Positions 1 to 8,466 of a DNA stretch of 64,000 nt are shown here, in pieces. Origin of the DNA: Croceicoccus sp. (lineage in GTDB: Bacteria > Pseudomonadota > Alphaproteobacteria > Sphingomonadales > Sphingomonadaceae). Position 1 is the first letter of the stretch. Every line of letters begins with the position of its first letter. The notes beneath the pieces were generated by a model. It was not told where the DNA came from and searched no databases. It saw nothing but the letters and a program-made list of their open reading frames with translations. A program made the position numbers and the translations under genes. The stretch is taken from positions 92,462-156,461 of the forward strand of contig NZMY01000034.1 in the NCBI GenBank assembly GCA_002694745.1, given 5' to 3'.

Positions 1-379
1 GCGCATGGTCGATACGGTCGCGATCGCGCGGCGCAAGCATCCCGGGGCAAAGCTGTCGCTCGACGCCCTTTGTACGCGCTATGGCATCGACCGGTCTCAC
101 CGGACCAAGCACGGCGCCTTGCTCGACGCCGAATTGCTGGCACAGCTCTATGTCGAGCTGACCGGCGGGCGGCAGATCGGGCTGGAACTGGCGGCAGAAG
201 TAGCCGCCCCCGCGCAGCAGACCACCGCACAGCCGGTGCGGCTCGACCGGCCCTATCGCGAACCGCGCCCGCATTTTGCCAGCGATGCCGAATTGGCGGC
301 ACATTCGGCCTTTATAGCGACCTTGACCGACCCCATCTGGGATATGGGCGTCGCCGGCCCTTCGAGAAGGAGGGCATGA
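1..379 (+). CDS. dnaQ: DNA polymerase III epsilon subunit, C-terminal part (5' end outside window)
   Basis: The frame is open to the left edge, so the gene is cut by the window. What remains is the end of a DEDDh 3'-5' proofreading exonuclease. It holds the exo III region, with H and D in 'HGALLDAELLAQLY' matching the catalytic His and the last metal-binding Asp of DnaQ, followed by a Pro/Gln-rich tail that normally contacts the polymerase or clamp. The upstream exo I and II motifs lie outside, so the identification rests on this C-terminal block and on the context before hpf. An internal ATG at position 5 is not the true start. Confidence 0.8.
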   Translation, partial: RMVDTVAIARRKHPGAKLSLDALCTRYGIDRSHRTKHGALLDAELLAQLYVELTGGRQIGLELAAEVAAPAQQTTAQPVRLDRPYREPRPHFASDAELAAHSAFIATLTDPIWDMGVAGPSRRRA

Positions 380-448
380 GCGACGGACCCAAATGGCGGT
401 AAGCCCCCCGCCACGATAAGGGGCGAGAATAAGACGAAGGAGTAGTCG

Positions 449-1033
449 ATGGATATTCGCGTTTCCGGTCACCAGGTCGAAACCGGTGCAGCCCTTCAGG
501 AACACGCCACGGAGCGGCTTACGGGAATCGTCGACAAGTATTTCAACAGGGCGCTTTCATCGCAGGTCACATTGGGGCGAGGGCCGCACGAAAGCTTTAC
601 CGCCGACATCGTCACCCATGTCATGCAGGGCCTGATCGTAAAGGGCCACGGCGAGGCGCAGGAAGCACATCAGGCGGTCGACAACGCGCTCAACAAGATC
701 GAGAAGCAGCTGCGACGCTACAAGCGGCGACTGAAGGACCGGCACGAACAGGCCGATCATGCGCTGCGCGAGGAAGTGGCGGCCTATACCGTGTTCGCCG
801 GTTCCGAACAGGACAGCGCAAACGACGACGAAGAGGCGAGCGACGCCCCTGCCATCGTGGCAGAGACCCGCACCGACATTCCCGAAACATCCGTTTCCGA
901 TGCGGTCATGATGCTGGATCTGCGCGACACGCCTGCCCTGTTCTTCAAAAATGCTGGAACTGGGCGGCATAATATGGTCTATCGCCGATCCGACGGGACG
1001 ATCGGATGGGTTGAACCGTCCGCGACCAGCTGA
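449..1033 (+). CDS. hpf: Ribosome hibernation-promoting factor, long form
   Basis: A 194-aa protein with an N-terminal S30AE domain (about residues 1-105, basic helix rich in K/R around 85-100). An acidic linker follows, then the C-terminal dimerisation domain of long HPF (about 133-192; 'DTPALFFKNAGTGR' and 'VYRRSDGTIGWVEP'). Long HPF binds the 30S decoding region and pairs two ribosomes into inactive 100S particles. AAGGAG at 437-442, six bases before the ATG, supports the start. It lies upstream of ptsN, an arrangement common in proteobacteria, but rpoN is not adjacent here; dnaQ is. Confidence 0.93.
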   Translation: MDIRVSGHQVETGAALQEHATERLTGIVDKYFNRALSSQVTLGRGPHESFTADIVTHVMQGLIVKGHGEAQEAHQAVDNALNKIEKQLRRYKRRLKDRHEQADHALREEVAAYTVFAGSEQDSANDDEEASDAPAIVAETRTDIPETSVSDAVMMLDLRDTPALFFKNAGTGRHNMVYRRSDGTIGWVEPSATS

Positions 1034-1294
1034 TCTCGGGATGCGCCTGCATCCGGATCGGGCAATGCAACGCCCCTTGCCGCATCATTTGCATGCAGGC
1101 CTTAGCGATTTGCCAAGGCTTGTCTGCGATAAGGCGCGAGTGAGGGGCCTTGCCCGTTTGTCGGGCTCACGGCATTCGCCTGCACGGCGCGTCCCTCGCG
1201 ACGGACCCGCCATGCGGGTCGCGGCCTGCCATTTGCAGGCACCCGGAACTTGGATGGCCCCCGGCGGGGCTGCAGACATGATGATACCGAAACG
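1034..1294. other. hpf-ptsN intergenic spacer with two tandem hairpins
   Basis: No gene is seen in these 261 bases. Two neighbouring perfect stems are visible: GACCCGC/GCGGGTC (1204-1210 and 1214-1220, loop CAT) and GCCTGC/GCAGGC (1224-1229 and 1235-1240). Neither is followed by a T run, so they look more like a structured leader of ptsN or an attenuator/processing site than a simple terminator. Confidence 0.5.
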
Positions 1295-1756
1295 ATGACA
1301 TCGCTATTCGTACTCGATCCGGTGGCAGTTGGCCGCTGTGACGCCGAAGACAAGCAGGGCGTGCTCGAGGCGCTCGCATCCCGTTTCGCCGAGGTTTACG
1401 CGCTCGACCGCGATTCCGTGCTCGAAGCGCTCGAAGAGCGGGAAAAGCTGGGCAGCACGGGGTTCGGGCGCGGCACCGCTATTCCCCATGCCCGGATCGA
1501 CGCCCTGTCGCAGCCGGTCTGCGTATTTCTGCGCCTTTCTTCACCCGTTTCTTTCGATTCCGCCGACGGCATGCCGGTGGAACTGGTGTTCGGCCTGCTC
1601 TCGCCCGAAAAGTCGGGTGCTATGCATCTCCATGCCCTCGCGGCGATAAGCCGGACGATGCGCGACGACCGTATGCGCGACCGTCTGGCGGAGGCACCGG
1701 GCGACGAAGCCGTCTACGCCCTGCTTGCCAATGTGTCCGAGCGGGATGCCGCCTGA
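1295..1756 (+). CDS. ptsN: Nitrogen-regulatory PTS EIIA component (PtsN)
   Basis: A 153-aa EIIA-Ntr domain protein. The phosphorylation-site motif 'GRGTAIPHARID' places the active His at about residue 65. In this family PtsN accepts phosphate from PtsO/NPr and regulates potassium uptake, carbon/nitrogen balance and stress responses instead of transporting sugar. The ATG at 1295 is chosen because family homology begins at 'MTSLF'; an ATG at 1250 would add 15 non-homologous residues. No strong Shine-Dalgarno is visible. The 3' end overlaps the next gene by 11 bases, suggesting translational coupling. Confidence 0.9.
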   Translation: MTSLFVLDPVAVGRCDAEDKQGVLEALASRFAEVYALDRDSVLEALEEREKLGSTGFGRGTAIPHARIDALSQPVCVFLRLSSPVSFDSADGMPVELVFGLLSPEKSGAMHLHALAAISRTMRDDRMRDRLAEAPGDEAVYALLANVSERDAA

Positions 1757-2255
1757 CTCTTCGGCCGTGACCGGGGAATCGGCTGGCGGTGCGGCGCTTC
1801 ACTGGCGCGCGCTGGAGCGGCTGTATGCTTCGGCTCCGATAAACCGGCTTTTCCGGTCGAGTCTTTCGATCGGGCGTGAGGGCGCGGCCACAATCCTGTT
1901 CGACGTGGACGACAATGTCTTTCACGCGGCAGGCGCGGCGCATGGCACGATCTATTTCAAGATGCTGGACGATGCGGCGTTCTATGCCGCTAATACGCTG
2001 ATCAGCGACCGCTTCCTGCTGACCACGTCGTTCAACCTGCAGTTTCTGCGCCCGATCAGGCACGGCCGCATACGCGCCGAAGGCAAATGGATCAGCGGCC
2101 GCCGACGCGTGCTGGTCGCCGAAGCGCGCCTGCTGGACGAAGAGGACGAGGAAGTGGGCCGCGGAACGGGCACATTCATGCGGTCCCAGATCCCGCTCTC
2201 TGGACTGCCGGGATATCGCGCGGACGAATCGTCCCCGTCCGAATCGGGCGAATAA
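1746..2255 (+). CDS. PaaI-type hotdog-fold thioesterase
   Basis: A 169-aa protein with one hotdog domain. 'HGTIYFKMLDDAAFYAAN' (about residues 66-83) matches the PaaI/YigI-type motif in which a G and an acidic residue on the long helix bind the acyl-CoA thioester, followed by the beta strand 'LTTSFNLQFLRPI'. It probably hydrolyses a small or aromatic acyl-CoA; the substrate cannot be read from the sequence. The start overlaps the end of ptsN by 11 bases. The acidic tail after residue 130 is low complexity. Confidence 0.8.
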   Translation: MPPDSSAVTGESAGGAALHWRALERLYASAPINRLFRSSLSIGREGAATILFDVDDNVFHAAGAAHGTIYFKMLDDAAFYAANTLISDRFLLTTSFNLQFLRPIRHGRIRAEGKWISGRRRVLVAEARLLDEEDEEVGRGTGTFMRSQIPLSGLPGYRADESSPSESGE

Positions 2256-2259
2256 GGCA

Positions 2260-2583
2260 ATGGATCATCGCTTGCCGGCGCATATCGAAGTTTCCGGCCT
2301 TGCAAGATCGGTAAACCAGGCGGGTGGCTTCGCAACAATTCTGCACAAGGGAGAGCGAGACGCAGGGACCATTCTGATCGCCACGCGCCACCACGACGAA
2401 GCATTATGTCTTTACGAGCGGATTCCCGACTTGGAGGGAAACCGGCGCTGGACCAAAACGCGTGAAGAAATTATTGAAAAAGAACGCGAATTTTCCGAGT
2501 ATCTGGAAAGACGAGCGAAGCAGGACCCCGATTGCTGGATAATCGATCTCGAAATCGCACAGGTGGAACGCTTTATCGGTTAA
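2260..2583 (+). CDS. DUF1491 family protein
   Basis: A 107-aa protein with the alphaproteobacterial DUF1491 signature: 'RLPAHIEVSGLARSV', 'GGFATILHKGERDAGTILI', a YERIP-type strand and 'DPDCWIIDLE'. No biochemical function is established for the family. It starts four bases after the thioesterase stop, so the two are probably cotranscribed. It has no signal peptide and is probably cytosolic. Confidence 0.8.
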   Translation: MDHRLPAHIEVSGLARSVNQAGGFATILHKGERDAGTILIATRHHDEALCLYERIPDLEGNRRWTKTREEIIEKEREFSEYLERRAKQDPDCWIIDLEIAQVERFIG

Positions 2584-2598
2584 TTCGGAACCTTTGGG

Positions 2599-2627
2599 TT
2601 GACACATTCTCGCCACAAACACAGATA
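2599..2627 (+). promoter_or_regulatory. Possible sigma-70-type promoter of the wall hydrolase gene
   Basis: A consensus -35 hexamer TTGACA (2599-2604) is followed after 17 bases by CAGATA (2622-2627), a weak -10. It lies in the 221-base gap upstream of the cell wall hydrolase, giving a leader of about 170 bases. Prediction from sequence only. Confidence 0.3.
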
Positions 2628-2804
2628 GCGCCCGCAACGGACGGGCGTAGGCAGTCATGCAATGCAGATCGGCATTGGATGATGAGCGCGCAGACGGGGA
2701 ACGACCGGCAGGGTCTTTTCGGCAGGCCATAGCAACGCACCTGGTGGTGCAGGCTCGCTGATACTCTGCGACAGGCGCGTTCACCGCATACGATCGACTT
2801 ATTG

Positions 2805-3479
2805 ATGGGCCGTAAGGTTAAAGGCGCCAGCGCGCTGTCGCTGGCTGTCATGGCGGGCATCGCCCTCTTTGGATTCGAGGGTACCCGCGCAAATGCCGAG
2901 ATGGGCAATTATGTTCCCGTCGAAGCGATCGAACAGGTGACGCAGTCCGTCACCGAAGCGCAGGACGACAAGGACACGCCTTCGGGTTTCGTGTCGCAGC
3001 CGGTCGTCCAGACGATCCCGGAAACGCCCGAGGTGGATAGCCAGAACGCGGTGCCGATGGCATCGAATCTTGGCGATTACCTGTCGGGAATTCCGACGCC
3101 TGCGAACCTGGACAAGCAGCTGAACTGCCTGGCGGGCGCAATCTATCACGAATCCAAGGGTGAGCCGCTGGACGGTCAGCTGGCCGTTGCCCGCGTGATC
3201 GTGGCAAGGGCGGAATCGCCCCGGTTCCCGTCGAGCTATTGCGGCGTGGTGTTTCAGCGCCACCAGTTCTCGTTCGTGCGCGGAAAGGCGATGCCCGCGA
3301 TCAACAAATCGAGCCGGGCATGGCAGCGGGCGCAAAAGCTGGCGCTGATCGCCGATCAGGACGGCTGGAAAAGCGAGGCCGAAGGCGCGCTGTATTTCCA
3401 CGCCAATTACGTCAAGCCGCGCTGGAGCAGCAAGATGACGCGGCTGGCGCAGATCGATAACCACATCTTCTATCGCTGA
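2805..3479 (+). CDS. Cell wall hydrolase, SleB/CwlJ family
   Basis: A 224-aa exported protein with a hydrophobic N-terminal signal segment (residues 8-27) and a low-complexity linker to about residue 100. The hydrolase_2 domain follows (about 104-205): 'AGAIYHESKGEPLDGQLAVA', with the conserved Glu of 'YHESKGE', and 'YCGVVFQRHQFSF'. Family members are lytic transglycosylase-like enzymes cutting peptidoglycan in the periplasm. The ATG at 2805 is preferred over the TTG directly before it. The gene ends at a strong bidirectional terminator shared with xth. Confidence 0.87.
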   Translation: MGRKVKGASALSLAVMAGIALFGFEGTRANAEMGNYVPVEAIEQVTQSVTEAQDDKDTPSGFVSQPVVQTIPETPEVDSQNAVPMASNLGDYLSGIPTPANLDKQLNCLAGAIYHESKGEPLDGQLAVARVIVARAESPRFPSSYCGVVFQRHQFSFVRGKAMPAINKSSRAWQRAQKLALIADQDGWKSEAEGALYFHANYVKPRWSSKMTRLAQIDNHIFYR

Positions 3480-3480
3480 T

Positions 3481-3495
3481 CGCGCCTAAGGCGCG
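3481..3495 (+). terminator. Short hairpin after wall hydrolase stop
   Basis: CGCGCC-TAA-GGCGCG, a 6-bp perfect stem directly after the stop codon, followed by a weak T-rich stretch. It may act with the stronger hairpin at 3546-3590. Confidence 0.35.
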
Positions 3496-3545
3496 TTCAC
3501 GTTTCCCCCCGCACCGGCCCGTCCCCCCCACAGGGCCGGATGCGT

Positions 3546-3590
3546 AAAGGGCCGCTGGCCAATCCCCCCGAATATGGCCGGCGGCCCTTT
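3546..3590. terminator. Bidirectional rho-independent terminator (wall hydrolase / xth)
   Basis: A 16-bp inverted repeat, AAAGGGCCGCTGGCCA (3546-3561) pairing with TGGCCGGCGGCCCTTT (3575-3590, one G-U pair), loop 13. CCCTTT followed by T-rich sequence on the plus strand and the TTT end of the complementary arm fit termination of both convergent genes. Confidence 0.75.
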
Positions 3591-3608
3591 CTCGTTCTTG
3601 TTGAAACT

Positions 3609-4385
3609 TCAGTCGCGCAGTTCGACCCAGACCGGCGCATGGTCGCTGGCCTTTTCGCGGCCGCGATAGGCCTTGTCGACGCCGCTGGCGACCAGCCGGT
3701 CGGCCAACTCGGGCGAAAGCAATGCGTGGTCGATGCGGAAACCATGGTCGCGCTGCCATGCGCCTGCCTGGTAATCCCAGAACGTCCAGATGCCGCCGCG
3801 CGGATGGTGCAGGTCGATCGCGTCGGTCCAGCCGTCGCCGATCAGGCGAAAATACGCATCGCGCGATTCCGGCTGCATCAGCGCATCGCTGGCCATGGCC
3901 TTGGGGGACCAGACGTCCTTGTCTTCGGGAATCACATTGTAATCGCCGATCACGACAGTCGGGATCTCCGCCGCCCGCAGTTCCGCCATGCGGCTGCGCA
4001 AGCGCTTCATCCATGCCAGCTTGTAGTCGAACTTGGGGCCAGGAACCGGATTGCCGTTGGGCAGATAGATGCACACCACGCGCACGCCACTGAAATCGGC
4101 TTCCAGATAGCGTGAATGCGTATCCTCGTCGTCACCGGGCAGGCCGCGCAGCACCTCGGTCGCGGGCTGGTCGCCGCGCGACAGGATGGCGACGCCGTTG
4201 AACCCCTTCTGCCCGTGCCAGATCGGCGTATAGCCGGTGCCCTCGAACTCATGCGCCGGGAAAGTCTCGTCGCTGGATTTGATTTCCTGCAGGCAGGCGA
4301 CGTCAGGCTGCGTTTCTTCCAGCCATTCCAGAAGGCGGGGCAGGCGCGCCTTCACCCCGTTGATGTTGAAGCTGGCAATCCGCAT
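3609..4385 (-). CDS. xth: Exodeoxyribonuclease III (AP endonuclease)
   Basis: A 258-aa EEP-fold nuclease for base excision repair: it cuts at abasic sites and removes 3' blocking groups. Visible motifs in order: 'MRIASFNINGVKARL' with the conserved Asn7, 'CLQEIKS' with the metal-binding Glu, 'YLPNGNP', 'VVIGDYNVIPEDKDVW' with catalytic Asp/Asn, 'FWDYQAGAWQRDHGFRIDH', and the C-terminal 'SDHAPVWVEL' with the catalytic His. Length and architecture fit XthA. It starts nine bases after erpA and is probably cotranscribed with it. Confidence 0.94.
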   Translation of the reverse strand: MRIASFNINGVKARLPRLLEWLEETQPDVACLQEIKSSDETFPAHEFEGTGYTPIWHGQKGFNGVAILSRGDQPATEVLRGLPGDDEDTHSRYLEADFSGVRVVCIYLPNGNPVPGPKFDYKLAWMKRLRSRMAELRAAEIPTVVIGDYNVIPEDKDVWSPKAMASDALMQPESRDAYFRLIGDGWTDAIDLHHPRGGIWTFWDYQAGAWQRDHGFRIDHALLSPELADRLVASGVDKAYRGREKASDHAPVWVELRD

Positions 4386-4394
4386 GCGCCGCTA

Positions 4395-4727
4395 TCAAAC
4401 GGCGAAGCTGGAGCCGCAGCCGCATCCCGCCGCGGCATTCGGATTTTCGACCTTGAATGCCGAACCGCCCAGCGATTCCACGTAATCGACAATGCTGCCG
4501 CGCACGAGATCGAGGCTGACCTCGTCCACCGCCAGCGTCACGCCATCGGTTTCGGCGGTGACGTCGTCGGCCTCGACCGCGTCGGTCAGGCCAAAGCGAT
4601 ATTGAAAGCCCGAACAGCCGCCCCCTTCGACGGCCAGGCGCAATATGGCAGGCTTGCCCTGCTTGCTGGCGATCAGGGCCACGCGTCTTGCGGCATCGGG
4701 GCTGAGGCGGATCGGCTGAATGTCCAT
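4395..4727 (-). CDS. erpA: Iron-sulfur cluster insertion protein ErpA
   Basis: A 110-aa A-type Fe-S carrier. The three conserved cysteines are present: C38 in 'GGGCSGFQYRF' and C102/C104 in 'GCGCGSSF'. A-type carriers bind a [2Fe-2S] or [4Fe-4S] cluster and hand it to apoproteins. The 'GFQYRFGL' stretch and stand-alone location favour ErpA over the SufA-type paralogue at 35.4 kb. First gene of an erpA-xth pair. Confidence 0.88.
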   Translation of the reverse strand: MDIQPIRLSPDAARRVALIASKQGKPAILRLAVEGGGCSGFQYRFGLTDAVEADDVTAETDGVTLAVDEVSLDLVRGSIVDYVESLGGSAFKVENPNAAAGCGCGSSFAV

Positions 4728-4785
4728 GGCTGACAGATAGGGCTCGCCGCCCCCCGCGGCAAGCCATGCAGGTTTGGGCGTGGGG

Positions 4786-5217
4786 TCAGGCGCTGCGGAT
4801 ATAATTCCTCATCTCGCTCGCTTCCTGCTCGATCTGGTCGATATGGGCCTTCACGAGATCTCCGATCGAGACGAAATCGATCATCCGTCCGTCCTTCACC
4901 ACGGGCAGGTGCCTGATGCGCCGCATCGTCATCAGGCCCAGTGCCTCAGGCTCGGACATATCGGGCGTGGCGGTCACGGCGGGCGACGTCATCGCATCGC
5001 TCACCGGGGCCGACAACGCATCCGCTCCCAACTCGTCAAGACAGCGAATGACGTCGCGTTCGGAAAAAATGCCCTGCACCGTACCCATCTCGTCAATCAC
5101 CGGCATCGCGCCGATCCGATGCTCACGCAGCAGAGCGACCGCTTCCGATACGGAATGATCGGCGCGGCACGTCACGACGCCAGCGTCGCGGTGGGCGATG
5201 ATATGAGCGATATTCAT
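4786..5217 (-). CDS. CBS-domain pair protein
   Basis: A 143-aa protein made of two CBS motifs (about residues 9-60 and 75-130), each with the 'G.MPVID' or 'IRHLPVV..G' strand and an 'FSERDV' or 'VSIGDLV' end. This Bateman module usually binds an adenine nucleotide. With no partner domain, it probably acts as a stand-alone energy-status sensor; the target is unknown. A purine-rich GGAAGGAAGG lies just upstream of the start. Confidence 0.85.
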   Translation of the reverse strand: MNIAHIIAHRDAGVVTCRADHSVSEAVALLREHRIGAMPVIDEMGTVQGIFSERDVIRCLDELGADALSAPVSDAMTSPAVTATPDMSEPEALGLMTMRRIRHLPVVKDGRMIDFVSIGDLVKAHIDQIEQEASEMRNYIRSA

Positions 5218-5368
5218 AGGCCTTCCTTCCCCGTTTCAAGCGAGGACCAGCCGGTCGCGCGGGATCTTACTTGCCCCGCTTGTAATGCGGCAGGCCGATC
5301 CGACGCCATATAATGCCACTTATCGCGTTCGCTTGCCAGTGTGCTCGGCAATCGCCATCTTGCAGGGC

Positions 5369-5677
5369 ATGACTGGACGCTCCCCGCTCGACGATCCCCA
5401 CAATGCCGCCTTTGCCTGGGGCCGGTACAAGCGGATGATGAAAGGCATGCTGGCCCTGACCCTGACGACCATCGGGATCGTGCTGGCATGGCTGACCTAT
5501 GAGAACGGCATGCTCTCGATTCATTTCTACATCGCCTGGGGTCTGGGGATCGGCTTCATGATGATGCTGGTCGCGGCACTGATGGGCTTGGTGTTCCTGT
5601 CGAACGGAACCGGCCATGACGAATCGATCGACGACCGTCTGGGCGATGAAGCCAAGGAGACCTGGAACGACCGCTAG
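5369..5677 (+). CDS. Small two-TM inner-membrane protein
   Basis: A 102-aa protein with transmembrane segments at about residues 30-48 ('[14 protein letters not shown]') and 57-80 ('[23 protein letters not shown]'), and a short acidic C-terminal tail. Proteins of this kind are common in sphingomonads with no assigned function. The start at 5369 is chosen because upstream codons do not look protein-like. Its stop overlaps the convergent ferredoxin stop by four bases. Confidence 0.72.
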   Translation: MTGRSPLDDPHNAAFAWGRYKRMMKGMLALTLTTIGIVLAWLTYENGMLSIHFYIAWGLGIGFMMMLVAALMGLVFLSNGTGHDESIDDRLGDEAKETWNDR

Positions 5678-6129
5678 GTCGAGGGTCTTTCTGCCGGATA
5701 GAGCCGATAGTCCTCTACCGGAACGCCGCCTATCAGATGTTCCTGGATGATGCGTTCCAGCACGGGCGGCTTGCAGCCCCAGTACCACACGCTCTCAGGA
5801 TAGACGACCGCGACCGGGCCCGCGACGCAGACCCGCAGGCAATTGGCCTTGGTGCGCATGATACCGCCATTGCGGTCCAGCCCAAGCTCGGCCAGCCGCG
5901 ATTTCAGATAGTCCCAGCTTTCGATCCCGGTGCCGACGGGGCAGCATTTGGCCTTCGTCTGGTCGGCGCACAGGAAGATATGCCGCGTGAAAGGCGCGCC
6001 GCCGCCGATCGCGGCAAGGCCTGCCGATGCCTGCGGCAGGGCGACATGCGGACGGACGGGCAGCGACGGTTCGAAATCCTGCCTGTCTCCGTCGTCCGTT
6101 CGGTCAGAGGCGTCCGGTGATCCGGGCAA
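5674..6129 (-). CDS. Thioredoxin-like [2Fe-2S] ferredoxin
   Basis: A 151-aa protein whose core (about residues 50-140) matches stand-alone thioredoxin-like [2Fe-2S] ferredoxins: '[14 protein letters not shown]' (C-x7-C) followed after about 35 residues by 'CLRVCVAGP' (C-x3-C), the four cluster ligands. The first ~45 residues are not part of the domain and overlap popZ by 26 bases, so the true start may lie further in, although no ATG is available before the domain. Probable electron carrier; partner unknown. Confidence 0.82.
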   Translation of the reverse strand: MPGSPDASDRTDDGDRQDFEPSLPVRPHVALPQASAGLAAIGGGAPFTRHIFLCADQTKAKCCPVGTGIESWDYLKSRLAELGLDRNGGIMRTKANCLRVCVAGPVAVVYPESVWYWGCKPPVLERIIQEHLIGGVPVEDYRLYPAERPST

Positions 6130-6985
6130 TTTCCCGCTCTACGATCTTTTCGACCAGCCCCGGCATGTTGTCGTCCAGCCATTGCTTCAGCATGGGCCGG
6201 AGCATGTCGCGCACCATGTCCTCCAGCGGATTGGGCGCCGCCTTGCCGGACGACGCGCTTTCGCCATGTGCCGCCTGCTCAAGCGCCGAGAAGCGTGCGC
6301 GCAAGGCCTCTGCCGCTGCGCCAGCGATAAGGCCCTCAGACGCGCCTGCGTTAGGTGAATCGTTCGCATCATCCTGCGCTATCGGTTCGGGCTCCCCGGC
6401 CACATCAGTCTCGGCATCGGGCTGAACATCCTCGGCATGACGCGACAGCTCCTCGTCGCCGTCATGCGGATCCTGCTGAAGATCGTTGCCGGGCTGCTCA
6501 AAGCCGTGGTGCGGAGCCGCTTCCCGATAGTCGGCGGTATCGCCCGACTCCACGGCCGACCACTGCGGGTTGCCGGTTTCGGGATCGGGTGGAGGCAGGA
6601 TGATCGGCTCCTCCTCGTCCGCATCGCCGCTCGAAGTCGCGTCTTCGGCAACGTGCCCTTCTTCCATGTCGTCGTCATCGACGAAGGCATCGCTGTCGAG
6701 ACTGCGCAGATCGAACACGTCGCTGCGCGAATCGTCGAACGATCCCTCTTCTGCTGCCGGCTCGGGAGCGGCGCTTTCAGGCGCGCGTGCGCCGAAGGGC
6801 GAGTGACGCTGAAACGAATAGGGAGAAAAGCTGGCGGGCCGCTCGGGAACCGGCTCACCATTCTCGCGCGCGGCGTCGCGCGCGAATGTGTCAGGCGATC
6901 GGCGCGGCCCGTCTTCGCGCGATATCACTTGCTTGATCGACCGCAGAATATCCTCGACCGATGCCTCGCCGTCCTTCTGCGCCAT
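6104..6985 (-). CDS. popZ: PopZ-like polar organising protein (DUF2497)
   Basis: A 293-aa, strongly acidic, Pro/Asp/Glu-rich protein with conserved ends. The N-terminal helix '[20 protein letters not shown]' and the C-terminal block '[20 protein letters not shown]' plus '[12 protein letters not shown]' form the DUF2497/PopZ pattern. In Caulobacter PopZ self-assembles at cell poles and anchors the ParB-parS centromere; the N-terminal helix binds clients, the acidic linker keeps the network fluid and the C-terminal helices oligomerise. The disordered middle (about residues 25-235) matches that plan. It follows tolC on the same strand. Confidence 0.83.
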   Translation of the reverse strand: MAQKDGEASVEDILRSIKQVISREDGPRRSPDTFARDAARENGEPVPERPASFSPYSFQRHSPFGARAPESAAPEPAAEEGSFDDSRSDVFDLRSLDSDAFVDDDDMEEGHVAEDATSSGDADEEEPIILPPPDPETGNPQWSAVESGDTADYREAAPHHGFEQPGNDLQQDPHDGDEELSRHAEDVQPDAETDVAGEPEPIAQDDANDSPNAGASEGLIAGAAAEALRARFSALEQAAHGESASSGKAAPNPLEDMVRDMLRPMLKQWLDDNMPGLVEKIVEREIARITGRL

Positions 6986-7000
6986 GTCCTGATCCCTCGA

Positions 7001-8440
7001 TTACTCGCCGGGGATTGTCGCGTCTTGTGCGGGCGTGTCAACGGTGCGTGTCGCCTCGGCCACAGGATCCGGTTCGAAACGGAAGTCGAAAATCGCATCG
7101 TCGACCGATTCGTAATAGACCGTCGGATCGTAAAGCGGTCTGCCAACGTCGAGATTGAGGTCCTCCGCCTCGGCCATGCCCATGGCGGCGAGCAGCGAGA
7201 AACCCGCCACATAGGCATTGCGCCGTGCGGTCACCAGCTGGACTTCCGCGCGCAGCAATTCCTGCTCGGCGTCGAGTATGTCGAGGATCGTGCGATTGCC
7301 GACCGAATTCTCGGCCCGCACGCCCTCAAGGCTCAATTGCGCGGCGGACACCGCCGAGGTTGTCGATTCGATCACCTCCAGCGAAGCCTGCCACGCGGTA
7401 TAGGCGCTGCGGACCTGCGCGATCACGTCGCGTTCGATGGCGATCTCGGTCTCGAACGCCGAGGCGGCACGGGCCTGCGCCTGCCGTTCCTGCGCGGCGG
7501 GTAGGCCGCCCTGAAAGATCGGGATGCTGAAACGCGCACCGGCCTGCGCCGAGGTTTCGCGCTGCGCGAAATCCGCGCCGATGATGCCGTCGCCCAAGGT
7601 GCCGAGATAGTCGGTATAGTCGCCGGCGGTGAAAAGCGAAACGCGCGGCAGGCGGCCCGAACCGGCAACCTCGATCTCGTAACGCGCGGCCTGCACTCTT
7701 TCTCGTGCCGCCAGAAGGTCCGGATTGCTTTCGAGAGCGATGGCAACCGCCGTTTGAGGATCGTCAGGCAGACCGGGCAGCGGCGGGGGCGCTTCCAGCG
7801 CGGTGGGCGCTTCCCCGACGAGCTGAACATAGCGCTCGCGGCTGCCGATCAGATTGGCCTGCGCGGTGGTGAGGTCGCTGCGCGCGATCGCGAGGCGGGA
7901 TTCGGACTGCGCCACGTCGGTCCGGGTCACGTCGCCGATTTCGAACCGGTCGCCGGTCGCTTCCAGGTTCACGCTAAGCGCGTCCACGTTCTGCAGGTTC
8001 AGGCCCACCACCGCCTCGTCACGGATCACGTCCATATAGGCGGCGACGACCTGGCTGAAGACGGATGCTTCGGTCGCGCGCAAATCGGCACGGCCGGCCT
8101 GCACACGCTGCTTGGCGGCAAGGATCGAATTCTTGACCGCGCCCCCCGAATAGATCGGGACGTTCAGTTCCACGTTGGTCCTGAAGATGCGGTCCGGCGC
8201 CGAAAACGAGTTCTCGCTCACCTTCAGCGTTTCCGCATACTGGCCCTGCGCGCCAATGTCGGGCAGCCCCGCCGATTTCTGGATCGGCACGTTTTCGTCG
8301 GTTGCGCGCAGATCCGCACGCGCGGCCAGCAGGGTGGGATTGGTGTTGTAGGCGTTGGCAAGGGCGCCGCGCAGCGTATCGGCCTGCGCGGGCGCAGCCA
8401 CGACTGCGACTGCCGCACATGCAAGCAGAGCGCGCCTCAT
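7001..8440 (-). CDS. tolC: TolC-family outer-membrane efflux channel
   Basis: A 479-aa outer-membrane protein with a cleavable signal peptide ('MRRALLACAAVAVVAAPAQA') and the two OEP repeats of TolC: 'ALANAYNTNPTLLAARADLR' in the first half and 'ALESNPDLLAARERVQAARYE' in the second. Long alpha-hairpin regions separate them. It is the exit duct for type I secretion and RND pumps, and no inner-membrane partner is adjacent. The ATG at 8440 is preferred to an upstream one at 8467 because the signal peptide begins there. The C-terminal ~40 residues are an acidic extension. Confidence 0.92.
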   Translation of the reverse strand: MRRALLACAAVAVVAAPAQADTLRGALANAYNTNPTLLAARADLRATDENVPIQKSAGLPDIGAQGQYAETLKVSENSFSAPDRIFRTNVELNVPIYSGGAVKNSILAAKQRVQAGRADLRATEASVFSQVVAAYMDVIRDEAVVGLNLQNVDALSVNLEATGDRFEIGDVTRTDVAQSESRLAIARSDLTTAQANLIGSRERYVQLVGEAPTALEAPPPLPGLPDDPQTAVAIALESNPDLLAARERVQAARYEIEVAGSGRLPRVSLFTAGDYTDYLGTLGDGIIGADFAQRETSAQAGARFSIPIFQGGLPAAQERQAQARAASAFETEIAIERDVIAQVRSAYTAWQASLEVIESTTSAVSAAQLSLEGVRAENSVGNRTILDILDAEQELLRAEVQLVTARRNAYVAGFSLLAAMGMAEAEDLNLDVGRPLYDPTVYYESVDDAIFDFRFEPDPVAEATRTVDTPAQDATIPGE

Positions 8441-8466
8441 TCCTGTAACCCCACCCCTGAACGGCA

